A DNA stretch of 64,000 nt, taken from Halomonas sp. H10-9-1 (GTDB lineage Bacteria > Pseudomonadota > Gammaproteobacteria > Pseudomonadales > Halomonadaceae). The stretch lies in contig NZ_JAMSHO010000001.1 in NCBI RefSeq assembly GCF_040147005.1, positions 1,798,001 through 1,862,000 of the forward strand, written 5' to 3'. The translations under genes and the position numbers were made by a program. Numbering within the stretch: the stretch's first letter is position 1; the number at the start of each line of letters is the position of its first letter. Below the pieces are notes generated by a model. It searched no databases, was not told where the DNA came from, and saw only the letters and a program-made list of their open reading frames with translations. This document shows, one piece after another, positions 26,386 through 34,664 of the stretch.

Positions 26386-26530
26386 TCACGGGCTCCGCGA
26401 CGAGTAAGGGGGCGCTTGGCCGGAGCCCAGTGTATCCGCGACGCCGACCGTGTTGCCAGTTACGCGCCACCGGCATCGCCTAGTCATGGGCGGCATGCGA
26501 TAATGAAAGGCCAGCCATTGCGAGGATGCC

Positions 26531-28237
26531 ATGGACGTCATCAATACCCTGTTCTTCTTCACCGGGCTGCTGATCGCCTTGAGCGTGTTGGGCAGTCGAC
26601 TCTCCACTCTGTTCGGGCTTCCCTTGCTGCTGATCTTCCTCGGCCTGGGAATGCTGGCTGGAGAAGAGGGGGTGCTGGGCATCCAGTTCGACAACTATCC
26701 CCTGGCCTTTCTGATCAGCCACCTGGCCCTGGCCATGATTCTCCTCGATGGCGGGCTGCGCACACGCCTGAAGACCTTCCGCGTCGCTTTCAAGCCGGCC
26801 CTGACCCTGGCGTCTGCGGGTGTCTTCATCACCGGGGGGCTGGTCGGCCTGTTTGCCATGTGGATATTCGACCTCGGCCTGGTCGAGGGCCTGCTGGTGG
26901 GAGCCATCGTGGGGTCTACCGATGCGGCCGCGGTATTCTCGATGCTCAGCGGGCGAGGGCTGAATCTCAACGAGCGGGTCGGGGCGACCCTGGAGATCGA
27001 GTCCGGCACCAACGATCCCATGGCGATCTTCCTCACCCTGGTCCTGGTGGAGATCCTGGTCGGCGATATCGGCGGGCCCATGGAGACCATGCTGATGCTG
27101 ATCCAGCAGTTCGGCCTCGGCCTGGTGATCGGGGTGGGTGCCGGCTGGTTAAGCGGTCGCCTGCTGCGCTGGGTCGATCTGGCGCCCGGGCTCTACTCCC
27201 TGCTCGCCCTGTCGCTGGGGTTCTGCATCTTTGGCCTGACCAGCTTTCTCGGTGGCAGCGGCTTCCTGGCGATCTATCTGGCGGGCCTGATGATCGGCAA
27301 CCAGAAGGGGCGCCACCTCAACTATATTCTGCCGGTCCATGATGGCCTGGCCTGGCTCAGCCAGATAGGGCTCTTCCTGGTGCTGGGGCTGCTGGTCTCA
27401 CCGTCGGACCTGCTGCACTATGCGCTGCCTGCGACCCTGGTGGGGCTGATGCTGATCTTCGTGGCGCGCCCCTTGGCGGTACTCGTTTCGCTCAAGCCCT
27501 TCTTCAAGTTTCGCTGGCGCGAGCTCGGCTTCATCTCCTGGGTTGGCCTGCGTGGGGCGGTCCCGATCGTGCTGGCGATCTTCCCGGTGATCGGTGGCGT
27601 GGAGGGGGCGGCGCTCTACTTCAATGTGGCCTTCGCGGTGGTGCTGCTCTCGCTGCTGGTGCAGGGCGGTACGCTGTCGCTGATGGCGCGCTGGACCCGG
27701 GTGCTGATACCGACGCCGGTCAGCCCCAACCATCGCGGCCCACTGGGGATTCTGCCCGAGAACGATTACGAGATGTTCGTCTACCGGGTCGAGAACGAGG
27801 ATCTCGCCGATGTTCCCATTCGCCTGCTGCGCTTTCCCTCCGGAGCCCTGATCTCGGCCCTCTTTCGTGAGCACGCCATGCTGCATCCCAAGGGCAGTAC
27901 ACGCTTGCAGCTGGAAGATGTGCTCTGCGTGATCGGTCGCAGCGAGGATCTGCCGGCGCTGAACCGACTCTTCAATGGAGAGGCCAAGCTCAAGCAGGAG
28001 CGCGCCTTCTTCGGCACCTTCACCTTCGAAGGGGAGGCCAGGATGCAGGATATCGCCGATGCCTACGGGCTGACCCTGAGCCCCGGTGAGCGCGAGATGA
28101 GCCTGAGCGAGTTCGTCTCGTTGCGCGTCGGTGGCCATCCGGTGGTGGGCGACGATGTCGACTGGCATGGCATCCATTGGGTAGTCAGCGAGATGGATGG
28201 CAATCGCGTGACCCGAGTCGGCCTGCGGCTCTACTGA
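26531..28237 (+). CDS. nhaP2: K+/H+ antiporter NhaP2 (CvrA)
   Basis: This 568-residue protein has a CPA1 Na+/H+-exchanger-type membrane domain of about 12-13 helices (residues 1-385; ESGTNDPMAIFL holds the conserved Asp). A cytoplasmic TrkA_C domain (about 405-480) and a CorC/HlyC-type C-terminal domain (about 490-568) follow. That three-part layout is that of NhaP2/CvrA, which exports K+ in exchange for protons and helps cells at low osmolarity or high K+. This role suits a halophile that cycles K+ during osmotic shifts. CGAGGATGCC precedes ATG 26531. Confidence 0.9.
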   Translation: MDVINTLFFFTGLLIALSVLGSRLSTLFGLPLLLIFLGLGMLAGEEGVLGIQFDNYPLAFLISHLALAMILLDGGLRTRLKTFRVAFKPALTLASAGVFITGGLVGLFAMWIFDLGLVEGLLVGAIVGSTDAAAVFSMLSGRGLNLNERVGATLEIESGTNDPMAIFLTLVLVEILVGDIGGPMETMLMLIQQFGLGLVIGVGAGWLSGRLLRWVDLAPGLYSLLALSLGFCIFGLTSFLGGSGFLAIYLAGLMIGNQKGRHLNYILPVHDGLAWLSQIGLFLVLGLLVSPSDLLHYALPATLVGLMLIFVARPLAVLVSLKPFFKFRWRELGFISWVGLRGAVPIVLAIFPVIGGVEGAALYFNVAFAVVLLSLLVQGGTLSLMARWTRVLIPTPVSPNHRGPLGILPENDYEMFVYRVENEDLADVPIRLLRFPSGALISALFREHAMLHPKGSTRLQLEDVLCVIGRSEDLPALNRLFNGEAKLKQERAFFGTFTFEGEARMQDIADAYGLTLSPGEREMSLSEFVSLRVGGHPVVGDDVDWHGIHWVVSEMDGNRVTRVGLRLY

Positions 28238-28268
28238 TGGCCGCTAAGGCCTTGATCGCGTTTGGCTC

Positions 28269-28296
28269 TTGACCGAGGCGCGAAAGCTGGTAATAT
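28269..28296 (+). promoter_or_regulatory. Promoter of tRNA-Ser
   Basis: A -35 box TTGACC (28269-28274; five of six match TTGACA) and a -10 box TAATAT (28291-28296) are separated by 16 nt. The start site would fall near 28304, some 8 nt before the mature tRNA. Confidence 0.6.
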
Positions 28297-28311
28297 TCAC
28301 CGCCGTAAGCC

Positions 28312-28401
28312 GGAGGGATGGCAGAGCGGTTGAATGCACCGGTCTTGAAAACCGGCAAGGGTTAACGCCCTTCCAGGGTTCGAATCCCTGTCCCTCCGCC
28401 A
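28312..28401 (+). tRNA. tRNA-Ser (anticodon UGA)
   Basis: The acceptor stem pairs GGAGGGA (28312-28318) with TCCCTCC (28391-28397), followed by discriminator G and an encoded CCA. The anticodon stem is CCGGT/ACCGG with loop CTTGAAA, giving anticodon TGA, which reads UCA and other UCN serine codons. The long variable arm (GGGTTAACGCCC region) confirms a class II tRNA. GGTTCGAATCC marks the T arm. Confidence 0.96.
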
Positions 28402-28411
28402 TGACACTAGG

Positions 28412-28444
28412 AAAAGCCACTGTTTACAGTGGCTTTTCTTTTTT
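28412..28444 (+). terminator. Rho-independent terminator after tRNA-Ser
   Basis: An 11-bp perfect stem, AAAAGCCACTG (28412-28422) and CAGTGGCTTTT (28427-28437), has loop TTTA and runs into CTTTTTT. It lies 10 nt after the tRNA. Confidence 0.92.
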
Positions 28445-28504
28445 GGATAGGCAGCAGTGCCCTGGAGCATGGCTGCTATGCAAGGTTTCCTCGAGGCCAC
28501 CTGA

Positions 28505-29059
28505 ATGGCACTGAAAGCCACGATCTTCAAGGCAAGGCTCCAGATTGCCGACATGGACCGCCACTACTATGGCGAACATGCTCTCACCCTTGCCCGCCAT
28601 CCGTCGGAGACCGACGAGCGCATGATGCTCCGCGTGCTGGCTTTCGTTCGGCATGCCCATGAGGACCTTGCCTTCGGCCGCGGGGTCAGCACCGACGATG
28701 AGCCCGATCTATGGATCCGGAGCCTGAGCGGTGAGATCGAGCTTTGGATTCAGCTGGGGCAGCCGGATGAGCGTGAGATTCGCCGTGCCTGCGGCCGCGC
28801 GCGTCAGGTGGTGCTCTATACCTACAGCGGCCAGGGTGCCAGGATCTGGTGGGAGCAGCTTGGCGGAAAGCTGGCGAGCCTGGATAACCTCACCGTCTAC
28901 GACATCCCCCCGGAGAGCGTGGCAGTGCTGGGTCAGCTGGCGGGGCGCGGCATGGAGCTCAATGCCACCATTCAGGATGATGCCATCTGGTTGGCCAATG
29001 CTCAGACGGCGGTAGAGGTCAGCGTCGTGGCCCGCCAGGCCCCCGGCATGAGCCGCTAG
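28505..29059 (+). CDS. yaeQ: YaeQ family protein
   Basis: This 184-residue protein of the YaeQ family has the typical opening MALKATIFKARLQIADMDRHYY, the mid-protein GVSTDDEPDLW and IELWIQLGQPDEREIRRACGRA, and a C-terminal beta-rich part. The structure of the family resembles PD-(D/E)XK nucleases, and E. coli YaeQ can restore haemolysin expression in rfaH mutants, but its molecular role is unknown. It follows the tRNA-Ser terminator and has no obvious partner gene. The ribosome binding site before ATG 28505 is weak. Confidence 0.88.
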   Translation: MALKATIFKARLQIADMDRHYYGEHALTLARHPSETDERMMLRVLAFVRHAHEDLAFGRGVSTDDEPDLWIRSLSGEIELWIQLGQPDEREIRRACGRARQVVLYTYSGQGARIWWEQLGGKLASLDNLTVYDIPPESVAVLGQLAGRGMELNATIQDDAIWLANAQTAVEVSVVARQAPGMSR

Positions 29060-29164
29060 CGCGCGAGCTGGAGCCTGGGCGGGTGTCACCCGCGTCGCCA
29101 TCGCCTTGCATCGCACGCAGGTGGCTTGCAGAGTGGGGGCTCCCCCTGCCGCCGTGAGTCCCGC

Positions 29165-29689
29165 ATGTCGATGCCCGAAGACCCGCATGCCTTGCCCCGT
29201 CCGATTCCTGCGGTGTCCAGCGCCCTGATCTGGAACGACCGCCTGCTGATGGTGCGTCGAGCCCAGGCGCCCAATGCCGGGCGGCTGGCGCTTCCGGGTG
29301 GCAAGCTGGAAGCCGGCGAGACGCTGCAGGCCGCCGCCGAACGCGAACTGCTCGAGGAGACGGGGCTGCAGGCTCGTGCCGGCGAGGTCTTCACGGCAAT
29401 CGATGTGTTCGACCATGAGGCCGACGACCGCCTGCGGGCCCACTATGTGATCATCGTCCTGCGCATGGAATGGCAGGGTGGCGAGGAGGGCGCCGCCAGC
29501 GATGCCAGCGAGCTGGTCTGGCTGGATGAAGAGGCACTGGAGGCCGCAGGTAGCGATGTCTGTTCCACAGCAGCGGGTGTTGCCAGGGCCTTGCTGCGGG
29601 GGGGCACATTTGGGGGCATGAGTGCAGAAACAGCGTTGAGTGCTGTTCCCTCAAGCTCTTGCGTGCGGAACTTCCAGGCGGCATGCTAG
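29165..29689 (+). CDS. Nudix hydrolase (ADP-ribose pyrophosphatase-like)
   Basis: This is a 174-residue Nudix protein. The Nudix box GGKLEAGETLQAAAERELLEETG is complete, with all catalytic Glu residues. The layout (VSSALIWNDRLLMVRRAQAP before the box, YVIIVLRMEW after it) is like small ADP-ribose or nucleoside-diphosphate hydrolases of the MutT/YjhB type; the substrate cannot be read from sequence. ATG 29165 and 29171 are both possible starts. The last 30 residues are unconserved and Ser-rich. The gap to yaeQ is 105 nt with no clear signal. Confidence 0.78.
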   Translation: MSMPEDPHALPRPIPAVSSALIWNDRLLMVRRAQAPNAGRLALPGGKLEAGETLQAAAERELLEETGLQARAGEVFTAIDVFDHEADDRLRAHYVIIVLRMEWQGGEEGAASDASELVWLDEEALEAAGSDVCSTAAGVARALLRGGTFGGMSAETALSAVPSSSCVRNFQAAC

Positions 29690-29730
29690 TCCACTGGCAA
29701 GATCAATTGACGACAGGGAGCACAGGATCA

Positions 29731-30405
29731 ATGGCCTATCAAGAGTCACAGATGACCCGCGAGGAGACCCAGACCCGGGTGGCCAGCATCAACAAGGTGC
29801 TGCGCAACACCTATGGGCTGCTGGCCATGACGCTGCTCTTCTCCGCCGTGACCGCCGGTGCCGCCATGGCGATGGGCATCGAGCGCCTGAACATTTTCGT
29901 GTTCTTCATTGGCGCCTACGGACTGATGTTCCTGGTCCACAAGACAGCTCACTCGGCGATGGGGCTGCTCGCTACCTTCGCCTTCACCGGCTTCATGGGC
30001 TTCACCCTCGGCCCGATTCTCAACGCCTACCTGGCGCTGCCCAATGGTGCCGCCCTGGTGATGAACGCCCTGGCCATGACCGGCCTGACCTTCATCGGTC
30101 TCTCCGCCGTGGCGCTGGTGACCAAGAAGGACTTCAGCTTCCTCGGCAACTTCATGATGGCTGGCGCCATCGTGCTGGTTCTGGCCATGCTGGCCGGCCT
30201 GATCTTCCAGATCCCGGCCCTGATGCTGATGGTTTCCGCCGGCTTCGTGCTGTTCTCCTCCGCGGCGATCCTCTACCAGACCAGCGAGATCGTTCACCGC
30301 GCCGGGGAGACCAACTATATCCTGGCCACCATCACCCTCTATGTGTCGATCTATAACCTCTTCGTCAGCCTGCTCTCCCTGCTTGGCATCATGAGCAGCG
30401 ACTGA
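29731..30405 (+). CDS. yccA: Bax inhibitor-1/YccA family membrane protein
   Basis: This 224-residue protein has seven hydrophobic helices typical of the TMBIM/BI-1 family and the conserved closing pattern ILYQTSEIVHRAGETNYILATITLYVSIYNLF. In E. coli YccA interacts with the FtsH protease and protects SecY from degradation; other family members are Ca2+ leak channels. ATG 29731 gives the familiar N-terminus ahead of NKVLRNTYGLLAMTLLF. A strong terminator 27 nt downstream separates it from tusD. In many gammaproteobacteria yccA also sits beside tus genes. Confidence 0.88.
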   Translation: MAYQESQMTREETQTRVASINKVLRNTYGLLAMTLLFSAVTAGAAMAMGIERLNIFVFFIGAYGLMFLVHKTAHSAMGLLATFAFTGFMGFTLGPILNAYLALPNGAALVMNALAMTGLTFIGLSAVALVTKKDFSFLGNFMMAGAIVLVLAMLAGLIFQIPALMLMVSAGFVLFSSAAILYQTSEIVHRAGETNYILATITLYVSIYNLFVSLLSLLGIMSSD

Positions 30406-30431
30406 CCGAGGCTACGACAGGCCAACGACAT

Positions 30432-30465
30432 GGCTGGCCCCGCCTCGGCGGGGCCAGCCTGTTTT
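30432..30465 (+). terminator. Terminator between yccA and tusD
   Basis: GGCTGGCCCCGC pairs with GCGGGGCCAGCC (stem 30432-30459), and TGTTTT follows at 30460-30465. The tusD ribosome binding site CAGGAG begins directly after it (30466-30471), so tusD either depends on read-through from yccA or starts inside the terminator region. Confidence 0.85.
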
Positions 30466-30478
30466 CAGGAGACCCCGG

Positions 30479-30871
30479 ATGCGTTACGCCATCCTTTTGC
30501 TCGATGCCCCCTATACCAGCCAGGCGGCCCACTCGGCGCTGCGCTTCACGCGTGCGTTGCTGGCCAAGGGCCATGTCATCGACGGGGTGTTCTTCTACCA
30601 TGACGGAGTGCATAACGCGGCCCGGCTGGCCGCACCGCCCCAGGACGAGCCCCACCTGGTCGATGCCTGGGCCGAGCTGGGCCGCGAGCATGCCGTGCCC
30701 CTGCAGGTCTGCATCGCCGCCGCCCTCAGGCGCGGCCTGCTCGACGAGCAGGAGGCCGCACGACACGGCAAGCAGGGTTGCAGCGTCGAGCCCCCCTTCG
30801 AACTGACGGGGCTGGGCCAGTTGATCGATCTTGGCCTGCGCTGTGACCGCCTGATCACCTTCGGTCCTTGA
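30479..30871 (+). CDS. tusD: Sulfurtransferase TusD
   Basis: This 130-residue DsrE-family protein carries the active Cys78 in LQVCIAAALRRG, matching the sulfur-carrying Cys of E. coli TusD. It forms the TusBCD hexamer that takes persulfide sulfur from TusA and hands it to TusE for 2-thiouridine synthesis at the wobble base of tRNAs for Lys, Glu and Gln by MnmA. First gene of tusDCBE, with CAGGAG at 30466-30471. TusA is not in the window. Confidence 0.92.
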   Translation: MRYAILLLDAPYTSQAAHSALRFTRALLAKGHVIDGVFFYHDGVHNAARLAAPPQDEPHLVDAWAELGREHAVPLQVCIAAALRRGLLDEQEAARHGKQGCSVEPPFELTGLGQLIDLGLRCDRLITFGP

Positions 30872-30883
30872 GGAGAACCGCGG

Positions 30884-31258
30884 ATGCAAGACGATACTCG
30901 CTCAGGTGACTTGCTGGTGATCCTGCGCCATGCGCCCCACGGGTCCAGCTGGCTGAAGGAAGGACTGGATTTTGCCCTGGTGGCGGCGGCCTTCGACCGG
31001 CGGGTGACGCTGCTGTTCATGGGTGAGGGCATCACGGCGTTGCTCGAGGGGCAGCAAGTGGGGCCGCTGGGACAGAAGGGCACGGCACCGACACTGGCCA
31101 TGCTGGAGATGTACGATATCGACAGGCTGCTGGTGGAGGCCAAGGGGATGGATACGCTGGGCCTGAGCGACGAGCAGCTTATGCTGCCGGTCCAGGGCGT
31201 TGGCGCTGACGAGATCGCCGAGCTGCTGGCAGCCCACCCCCTGGTTCTGAACTTCTGA
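30884..31258 (+). CDS. tusC: TusBCD complex subunit TusC
   Basis: This 124-residue DsrF-like protein belongs to the structural part of the sulfur-relay hexamer. GLDFALVAAAFDRRVTLLFMGEGI is typical of the DsrE/DsrF fold, and no catalytic Cys is present, as expected for TusC. It starts 12 nt after tusD and ends 11 nt before tusB, consistent with one transcript. Confidence 0.9.
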   Translation: MQDDTRSGDLLVILRHAPHGSSWLKEGLDFALVAAAFDRRVTLLFMGEGITALLEGQQVGPLGQKGTAPTLAMLEMYDIDRLLVEAKGMDTLGLSDEQLMLPVQGVGADEIAELLAAHPLVLNF

Positions 31259-31269
31259 CGAGATACGCC

Positions 31270-31557
31270 ATGTTGCTGCATACCCTGAATCGCTCTCCGC
31301 TGTCCCCCGTTCTCGACCAGGCACTGGCGGGAATGGGGCCGGACGACCTGCTGCTGCTGATCGAAGACGGCGTCATCGGTGCCTTGCCGGCGCAGCAGGC
31401 GCGTTACGAGAGTGTGTCCGGACGCCTTTACGCCCTGCATGAGGACCTGGCGTCACGCGGGTTGCTCGCGTTATGCGACCCGGCGGTCCGCGTCGTCGAT
31501 ATCGAGGGTTTCGTGGCATTGACCGCGGAGTGTGAACGCACGGTGAGCTGGTACTGA
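31270..31557 (+). CDS. tusB: TusBCD complex subunit TusB
   Basis: This 95-residue DsrH-like protein opens MLLHTLNRSPLSP, close to the standard TusB start, and contains LLLLIEDGVIGAL. It is the smallest subunit of the TusBCD hexamer and has no catalytic role known to me. Its stop overlaps the tusE start (TGATG). Confidence 0.88.
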   Translation: MLLHTLNRSPLSPVLDQALAGMGPDDLLLLIEDGVIGALPAQQARYESVSGRLYALHEDLASRGLLALCDPAVRVVDIEGFVALTAECERTVSWY

Positions 31558-31910
31558 TGGCAAGCACGGAAATATACCGTTATCTATCGTTGGCCAACCG
31601 AGATGTCCCGCTCGACCCCGAGGGATATCTGGTCAACATGGGCGACTGGTCGGCGGAAGTTGCCGAGCGTCTGGCCGAGGAGGAGGGCATCGCGCTGAGC
31701 GAGGAGCATTGGGAGATCATACACGTGCTGAGAGCGTTCTATGCGCGTTTTGAGCAGGCCCCGGCGATGCGTCCCCTGGTCAAGGCGGTAGGTCAGGCGC
31801 TGGGCCCCGACAAGGGGCGCTCCGTTTACCTGATGAAACTCTTCCCCGGTAGTCCCCCCAAGGTGGGGGCGCGGCTGGCGGGGCTGCCCAAGCCCACCAA
31901 CTGCCTGTGA
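31557..31910 (+). CDS. tusE: Sulfurtransferase TusE (DsrC family)
   Basis: This 117-residue DsrC/TusE protein keeps the C-terminal arm ending in GLPKPTNCL with the conserved penultimate Cys116. The second Cys of true DsrC proteins, about ten residues earlier, is absent, so this is TusE rather than a dissimilatory sulfite-reductase partner. It accepts sulfur from TusD and works with MnmA on tRNA. Last gene of tusDCBE; acpH follows 8 nt later. Confidence 0.92.
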   Translation: MASTEIYRYLSLANRDVPLDPEGYLVNMGDWSAEVAERLAEEEGIALSEEHWEIIHVLRAFYARFEQAPAMRPLVKAVGQALGPDKGRSVYLMKLFPGSPPKVGARLAGLPKPTNCL

Positions 31911-31917
31911 ACACGTC

Positions 31918-32505
31918 ATGAACTTCCTGGCCCATGCATGGCTGGCGCGCGGCGGGGGCGACGACTTCCTCTACGGCAACCTGATCGCCGACGGGGTGAA
32001 GGGAAGCAACCTCAACGACTGGCCTGCCGAGGTCGCGCGTGGGATTCACCACCACCGCCGCGTCGATGCCTTCGTGGACAGCCACGCGGTGACCCGCGCC
32101 ATCCTGGCGCGTTCACCGCGCTCGGGTAGACGCTACGTGGGGATCGCCCTGGACCTCGTATGGGATCATTTCGTGGCACTGGAGCCAGGTGTCGCGGAGC
32201 GGGACTCGCCCCTGGTCACGCGTAGCTATCGGTTGCTGGCACGGCGCTCGGCGCCATCACGCCTTGCAGCAATGATGCCGCTGCTGGTGGAGCAGGACTG
32301 GCTGCGGTGCTATGCCGACTTCTCCTTTACCTGCCGCGCGATCGGCGGCATCGGCCAGCGGCTCTCCGGACCCAACCGCCTGGTGGAGCTGGTCCCCTGG
32401 CTGGAGGCCGAGTATCCGGTCCTGCGCGATGATTTCCAGCGCCTGTGGCCGGCGGTGCGCGAGGCGCTGGAGGTGGTGCCCGGCCCGCCTAGGCGTCGTT
32501 CCTGA
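31918..32505 (+). CDS. acpH: Acyl carrier protein phosphodiesterase
   Basis: This 195-residue AcpH-type protein opens MNFLAHAWLARGGGDDFLYGNLIADGVKG, the family hallmark. The HHHRRVDAFVDSH motif contains the metal-binding His and Asp residues of this HD-like phosphodiesterase. The enzyme removes the 4'-phosphopantetheine arm from holo-ACP. It is probably co-transcribed with tusDCBE (8-nt gap), a link with no known function. Its 3' end overlaps the convergent moeA by 17 nt. Confidence 0.88.
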   Translation: MNFLAHAWLARGGGDDFLYGNLIADGVKGSNLNDWPAEVARGIHHHRRVDAFVDSHAVTRAILARSPRSGRRYVGIALDLVWDHFVALEPGVAERDSPLVTRSYRLLARRSAPSRLAAMMPLLVEQDWLRCYADFSFTCRAIGGIGQRLSGPNRLVELVPWLEAEYPVLRDDFQRLWPAVREALEVVPGPPRRRS

Positions 32506-33700
32506 GCCACAGGCAAGTCACGCGGTCACCCGGTGAAAGGGTGGTCTCGCGGGGAATGACCGCCAGGGCATCGGCCTCGATGCACGAGGAGAGCACCGCC
32601 GAATTCTGGTCGGCGAAGGGTTCGGCATGCACGCCCTGGTCGTCGAAGCGCAGCGTGACGCGCATGTAGTGGGCCCGTGGGCCGGTGCGGGTCGAGAAGC
32701 CGCTGCGTGCGGAGAGCTCGGGCAGCGAGAGCAGCGCCGGGCAGCCCAGCATGCCGCCGACCAGCGGCCTCAGGAACAGCCAGGCACCCACGAAGCTCGA
32801 TACCGGGTTGCCCGGCAGCCCCACGAAGCGTGTCTCAGCGTCTCCCCGGAGAATCCGGCCCAGGGCCAGTGGCTTGCCCGGGCGGATCGCCAGTCGCCAG
32901 AGGTCCAGCCGTCCCAGGCTCTCCACGGCCGCCTTGACGTGATCCTCTTCGCCGACGCTGACACCGCCGGTGGTCACCACGATATCTGCCTGGCTGGCGG
33001 CGTCGGCAAGCATCTCCCGGGTGGCCGCGGGGTCGTCGGGGATCGATGCCATCATCACCGGCGTGGCGCCGAAGCGTTCCAGTAACCGGCGGAGCATGGG
33101 TCGGTTGGAGTTGTAGAGCTGGCCCGGCCCCAGTGGCTTGCCGGGGTCGATGATCTCGTCGCCGGTGGAGAGCAGGGCGACCCGAGGCCGTCTGCGCACC
33201 TCGACTTCGGTGATCCCCTGGCCGGCGAGATGGCCCAGAGCGGCGGCCTCCAGGCGCTGGCCGGCCTTGAGCAGCGTGCTGCCATGCGCGACGTCCCGCC
33301 CGCGGCGACGGATGCTGTCGCCTGGCGTGACGTCATCGGGAATCAGGGCGGTGTCACCCATCACCTCAACGCGTTCCTGCATCACCACGCAGTCGGCGCC
33401 CGGGGGAATTTCGCCGCCGGTGAAGATGCGCGCGCAGCTGCCGGGCGCCAGGGGCTGGGCGGGGGTCCCGGCGGCGATGCGCTGGCTGACGGGCAGCCGA
33501 CGGCCAGCGTCGCGATGGTGCAAGGCGTAGCCATCCATGGCGCTGTTGTCGAAGGAGGGTACGTCGAGCCGCGCCGTGACCTCCTCGGCCAGCACGCGAC
33601 CGGCCGCCTCGTCACACGGCACTCGCTCACTGTCCAGCATGCCGACGCCCTGCAACAGGGCCTCCAGTGCCGCGGTGATAGGCTTGAGTTCGCTATCCAT
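32489..33700 (-). CDS. moeA: Molybdopterin molybdenumtransferase MoeA
   Basis: This 403-residue MoeA has the full domain series. The N-terminal region carries SAMDGYAL, followed by GEIPPGADCVVMQE, the MogA-like domain with STGDEI, NSNRPM and VTTGGVSVGEEDHV, and the C-terminal beta domain. It inserts molybdate into adenylylated molybdopterin, the last step of Mo-cofactor synthesis needed by the formate dehydrogenase upstream. The ATG (33700) lies at the edge of a 34-bp sequence that is duplicated in the 3' end of moaB. Third gene after DUF1244 and moaB. Confidence 0.93.
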   Translation of the reverse strand: MDSELKPITAALEALLQGVGMLDSERVPCDEAAGRVLAEEVTARLDVPSFDNSAMDGYALHHRDAGRRLPVSQRIAAGTPAQPLAPGSCARIFTGGEIPPGADCVVMQERVEVMGDTALIPDDVTPGDSIRRRGRDVAHGSTLLKAGQRLEAAALGHLAGQGITEVEVRRRPRVALLSTGDEIIDPGKPLGPGQLYNSNRPMLRRLLERFGATPVMMASIPDDPAATREMLADAASQADIVVTTGGVSVGEEDHVKAAVESLGRLDLWRLAIRPGKPLALGRILRGDAETRFVGLPGNPVSSFVGAWLFLRPLVGGMLGCPALLSLPELSARSGFSTRTGPRAHYMRVTLRFDDQGVHAEPFADQNSAVLSSCIEADALAVIPRETTLSPGDRVTCLWLRNDA

Positions 33701-33816
33701 GCTGGCCTCGCTCGGGAATCACCAGGTTGGCCTGAAGGTATCGAGAGCAGCAGGGTTTGTGACGGGTTCTTCTCATGTCAGGCATGCTGGCCTCGCTCGG
33801 GAATCACCAGGTTGGC
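33698..33816. repeat. 34-bp direct repeat at the moaB/moeA junction
   Basis: A perfect 34-bp sequence occurs at 33698-33731 and 33783-33816, 51 nt apart. The right copy encodes the end of MoaB (ANLVIPERGQH). The left copy is out of moaB but ends exactly on the moeA start codon, supplying the leader and Shine-Dalgarno (GAGCGAGG on the minus strand). It looks like a local duplication of the moaB tail that pushed moeA away from an originally overlapping start. Confidence 0.85.
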
Positions 33817-34299
33817 GAAATTGCACGGCTTGTGCCGGCTGTCCAGTTGCTCGGCGAGGATGCCATCCCAGGCGGTGCGGCAGGCGCCGGTGGAACCCGG
33901 CAGGCAGAAGAGCACGGTGGCGTTGGCCAGCCCCCCCAGGCAGCGGCTCTGCACCGTGGAACTGCCGATCTCCTGCCAGGAGAGGTGGCGAAACAGCTCG
34001 CCGAAGCCCTCGATCTGCTTGTCGAGCAATACCGAGACCGCCTCGGGAGTGGAATCGCGTCCGGTGAAGCCGGTGCCGCCGGTGGTCAGGATCACCTGGA
34101 CCGCTTCGTCGGCGATCCAGCCGGCCACCACGGCGCGGATGCGATAGACGTCATCGGGCACGATGCGTTTCTCGTGCAGGCGGTGGCCAGCCGTGGTCAG
34201 GCGCTCGACAAGTGCCTGGCCACTGCGATCGGTCTCTTCGGTGCGGGTGTCGGAGATCGTGAGCACGGCGATGGAGAGGGGGATCATCGGTTCAGCCAT
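33778..34299 (-). CDS. moaB: Molybdenum cofactor protein MoaB
   Basis: This is a 173-residue MoaB/MogA-fold protein. TTGGTGFTGRD and the Asp-containing SIAVLTISDTRT are the molybdopterin-binding motifs, and LFCLPGSTGACRTAWDGIL is standard for MoaB. It adenylylates molybdopterin or assists that step before MoeA adds the metal. ATG 34299 is chosen because the upstream frame overlaps DUF1244; the two genes overlap by 8 nt. The 3' end is duplicated downstream, as described for the direct repeat. Confidence 0.9.
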   Translation of the reverse strand: MAEPMIPLSIAVLTISDTRTEETDRSGQALVERLTTAGHRLHEKRIVPDDVYRIRAVVAGWIADEAVQVILTTGGTGFTGRDSTPEAVSVLLDKQIEGFGELFRHLSWQEIGSSTVQSRCLGGLANATVLFCLPGSTGACRTAWDGILAEQLDSRHKPCNFANLVIPERGQHA

Positions 34300-34630
34300 T
34301 CTGTGCCGACTCCTCGCTGTTCTGCCCGGTGCGGGCCTGGCGTGCCTCGAAGGCGGCCTGCTGTTCCGGGGTGGCCTGCTGCTGATACTTCTCCTTCCAC
34401 TCGGCGTAGCGCATGCCGTAGACATACTCGCGCGCCTGGTCATAGTCGAGTTCGGCGCCGTGCTCCTCGGCGGCGGTCACCAGCCACTTGGAGAGACAGT
34501 TGCGGCAGAAGTCGGCGAGGATCATCAGGTCAATGTTCTGCACTTCCTTGTGCTCGTCCAGGTGACGCAGCAGGCGGCGGAAGGCGGCCGCCTCGAGTTC
34601 GGTGCGTGTCGTCTCGTCCAGGTGTTGCAT
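34292..34630 (-). CDS. DUF1244 protein
   Basis: This 112-residue protein of the DUF1244 family has the conserved core AAAFRRLLRHLDEHKEVQNIDLM and FCRNCLSKWLVTAAEE, then DYDQAREYVYGM. The CRNC pair is conserved in the family and could bind metal or be redox-active; the function is unknown. The tail after residue 90 is Gln/Glu-rich and probably disordered. GGAG precedes ATG 34630. It overlaps moaB by 8 nt, so it is likely translated with the Mo-cofactor genes. Confidence 0.82.
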   Translation of the reverse strand: MQHLDETTRTELEAAAFRRLLRHLDEHKEVQNIDLMILADFCRNCLSKWLVTAAEEHGAELDYDQAREYVYGMRYAEWKEKYQQQATPEQQAAFEARQARTGQNSEESAQNG

Positions 34631-34664
34631 GGGGATCACTCCATCCGGTGGTAGGTATCCAGAA

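Noticed and set aside
26386..26530. TPP riboswitch before the THI5-like gene
   Set aside because: No CTGAGA-type core or other TPP-element motif is present on the minus strand.
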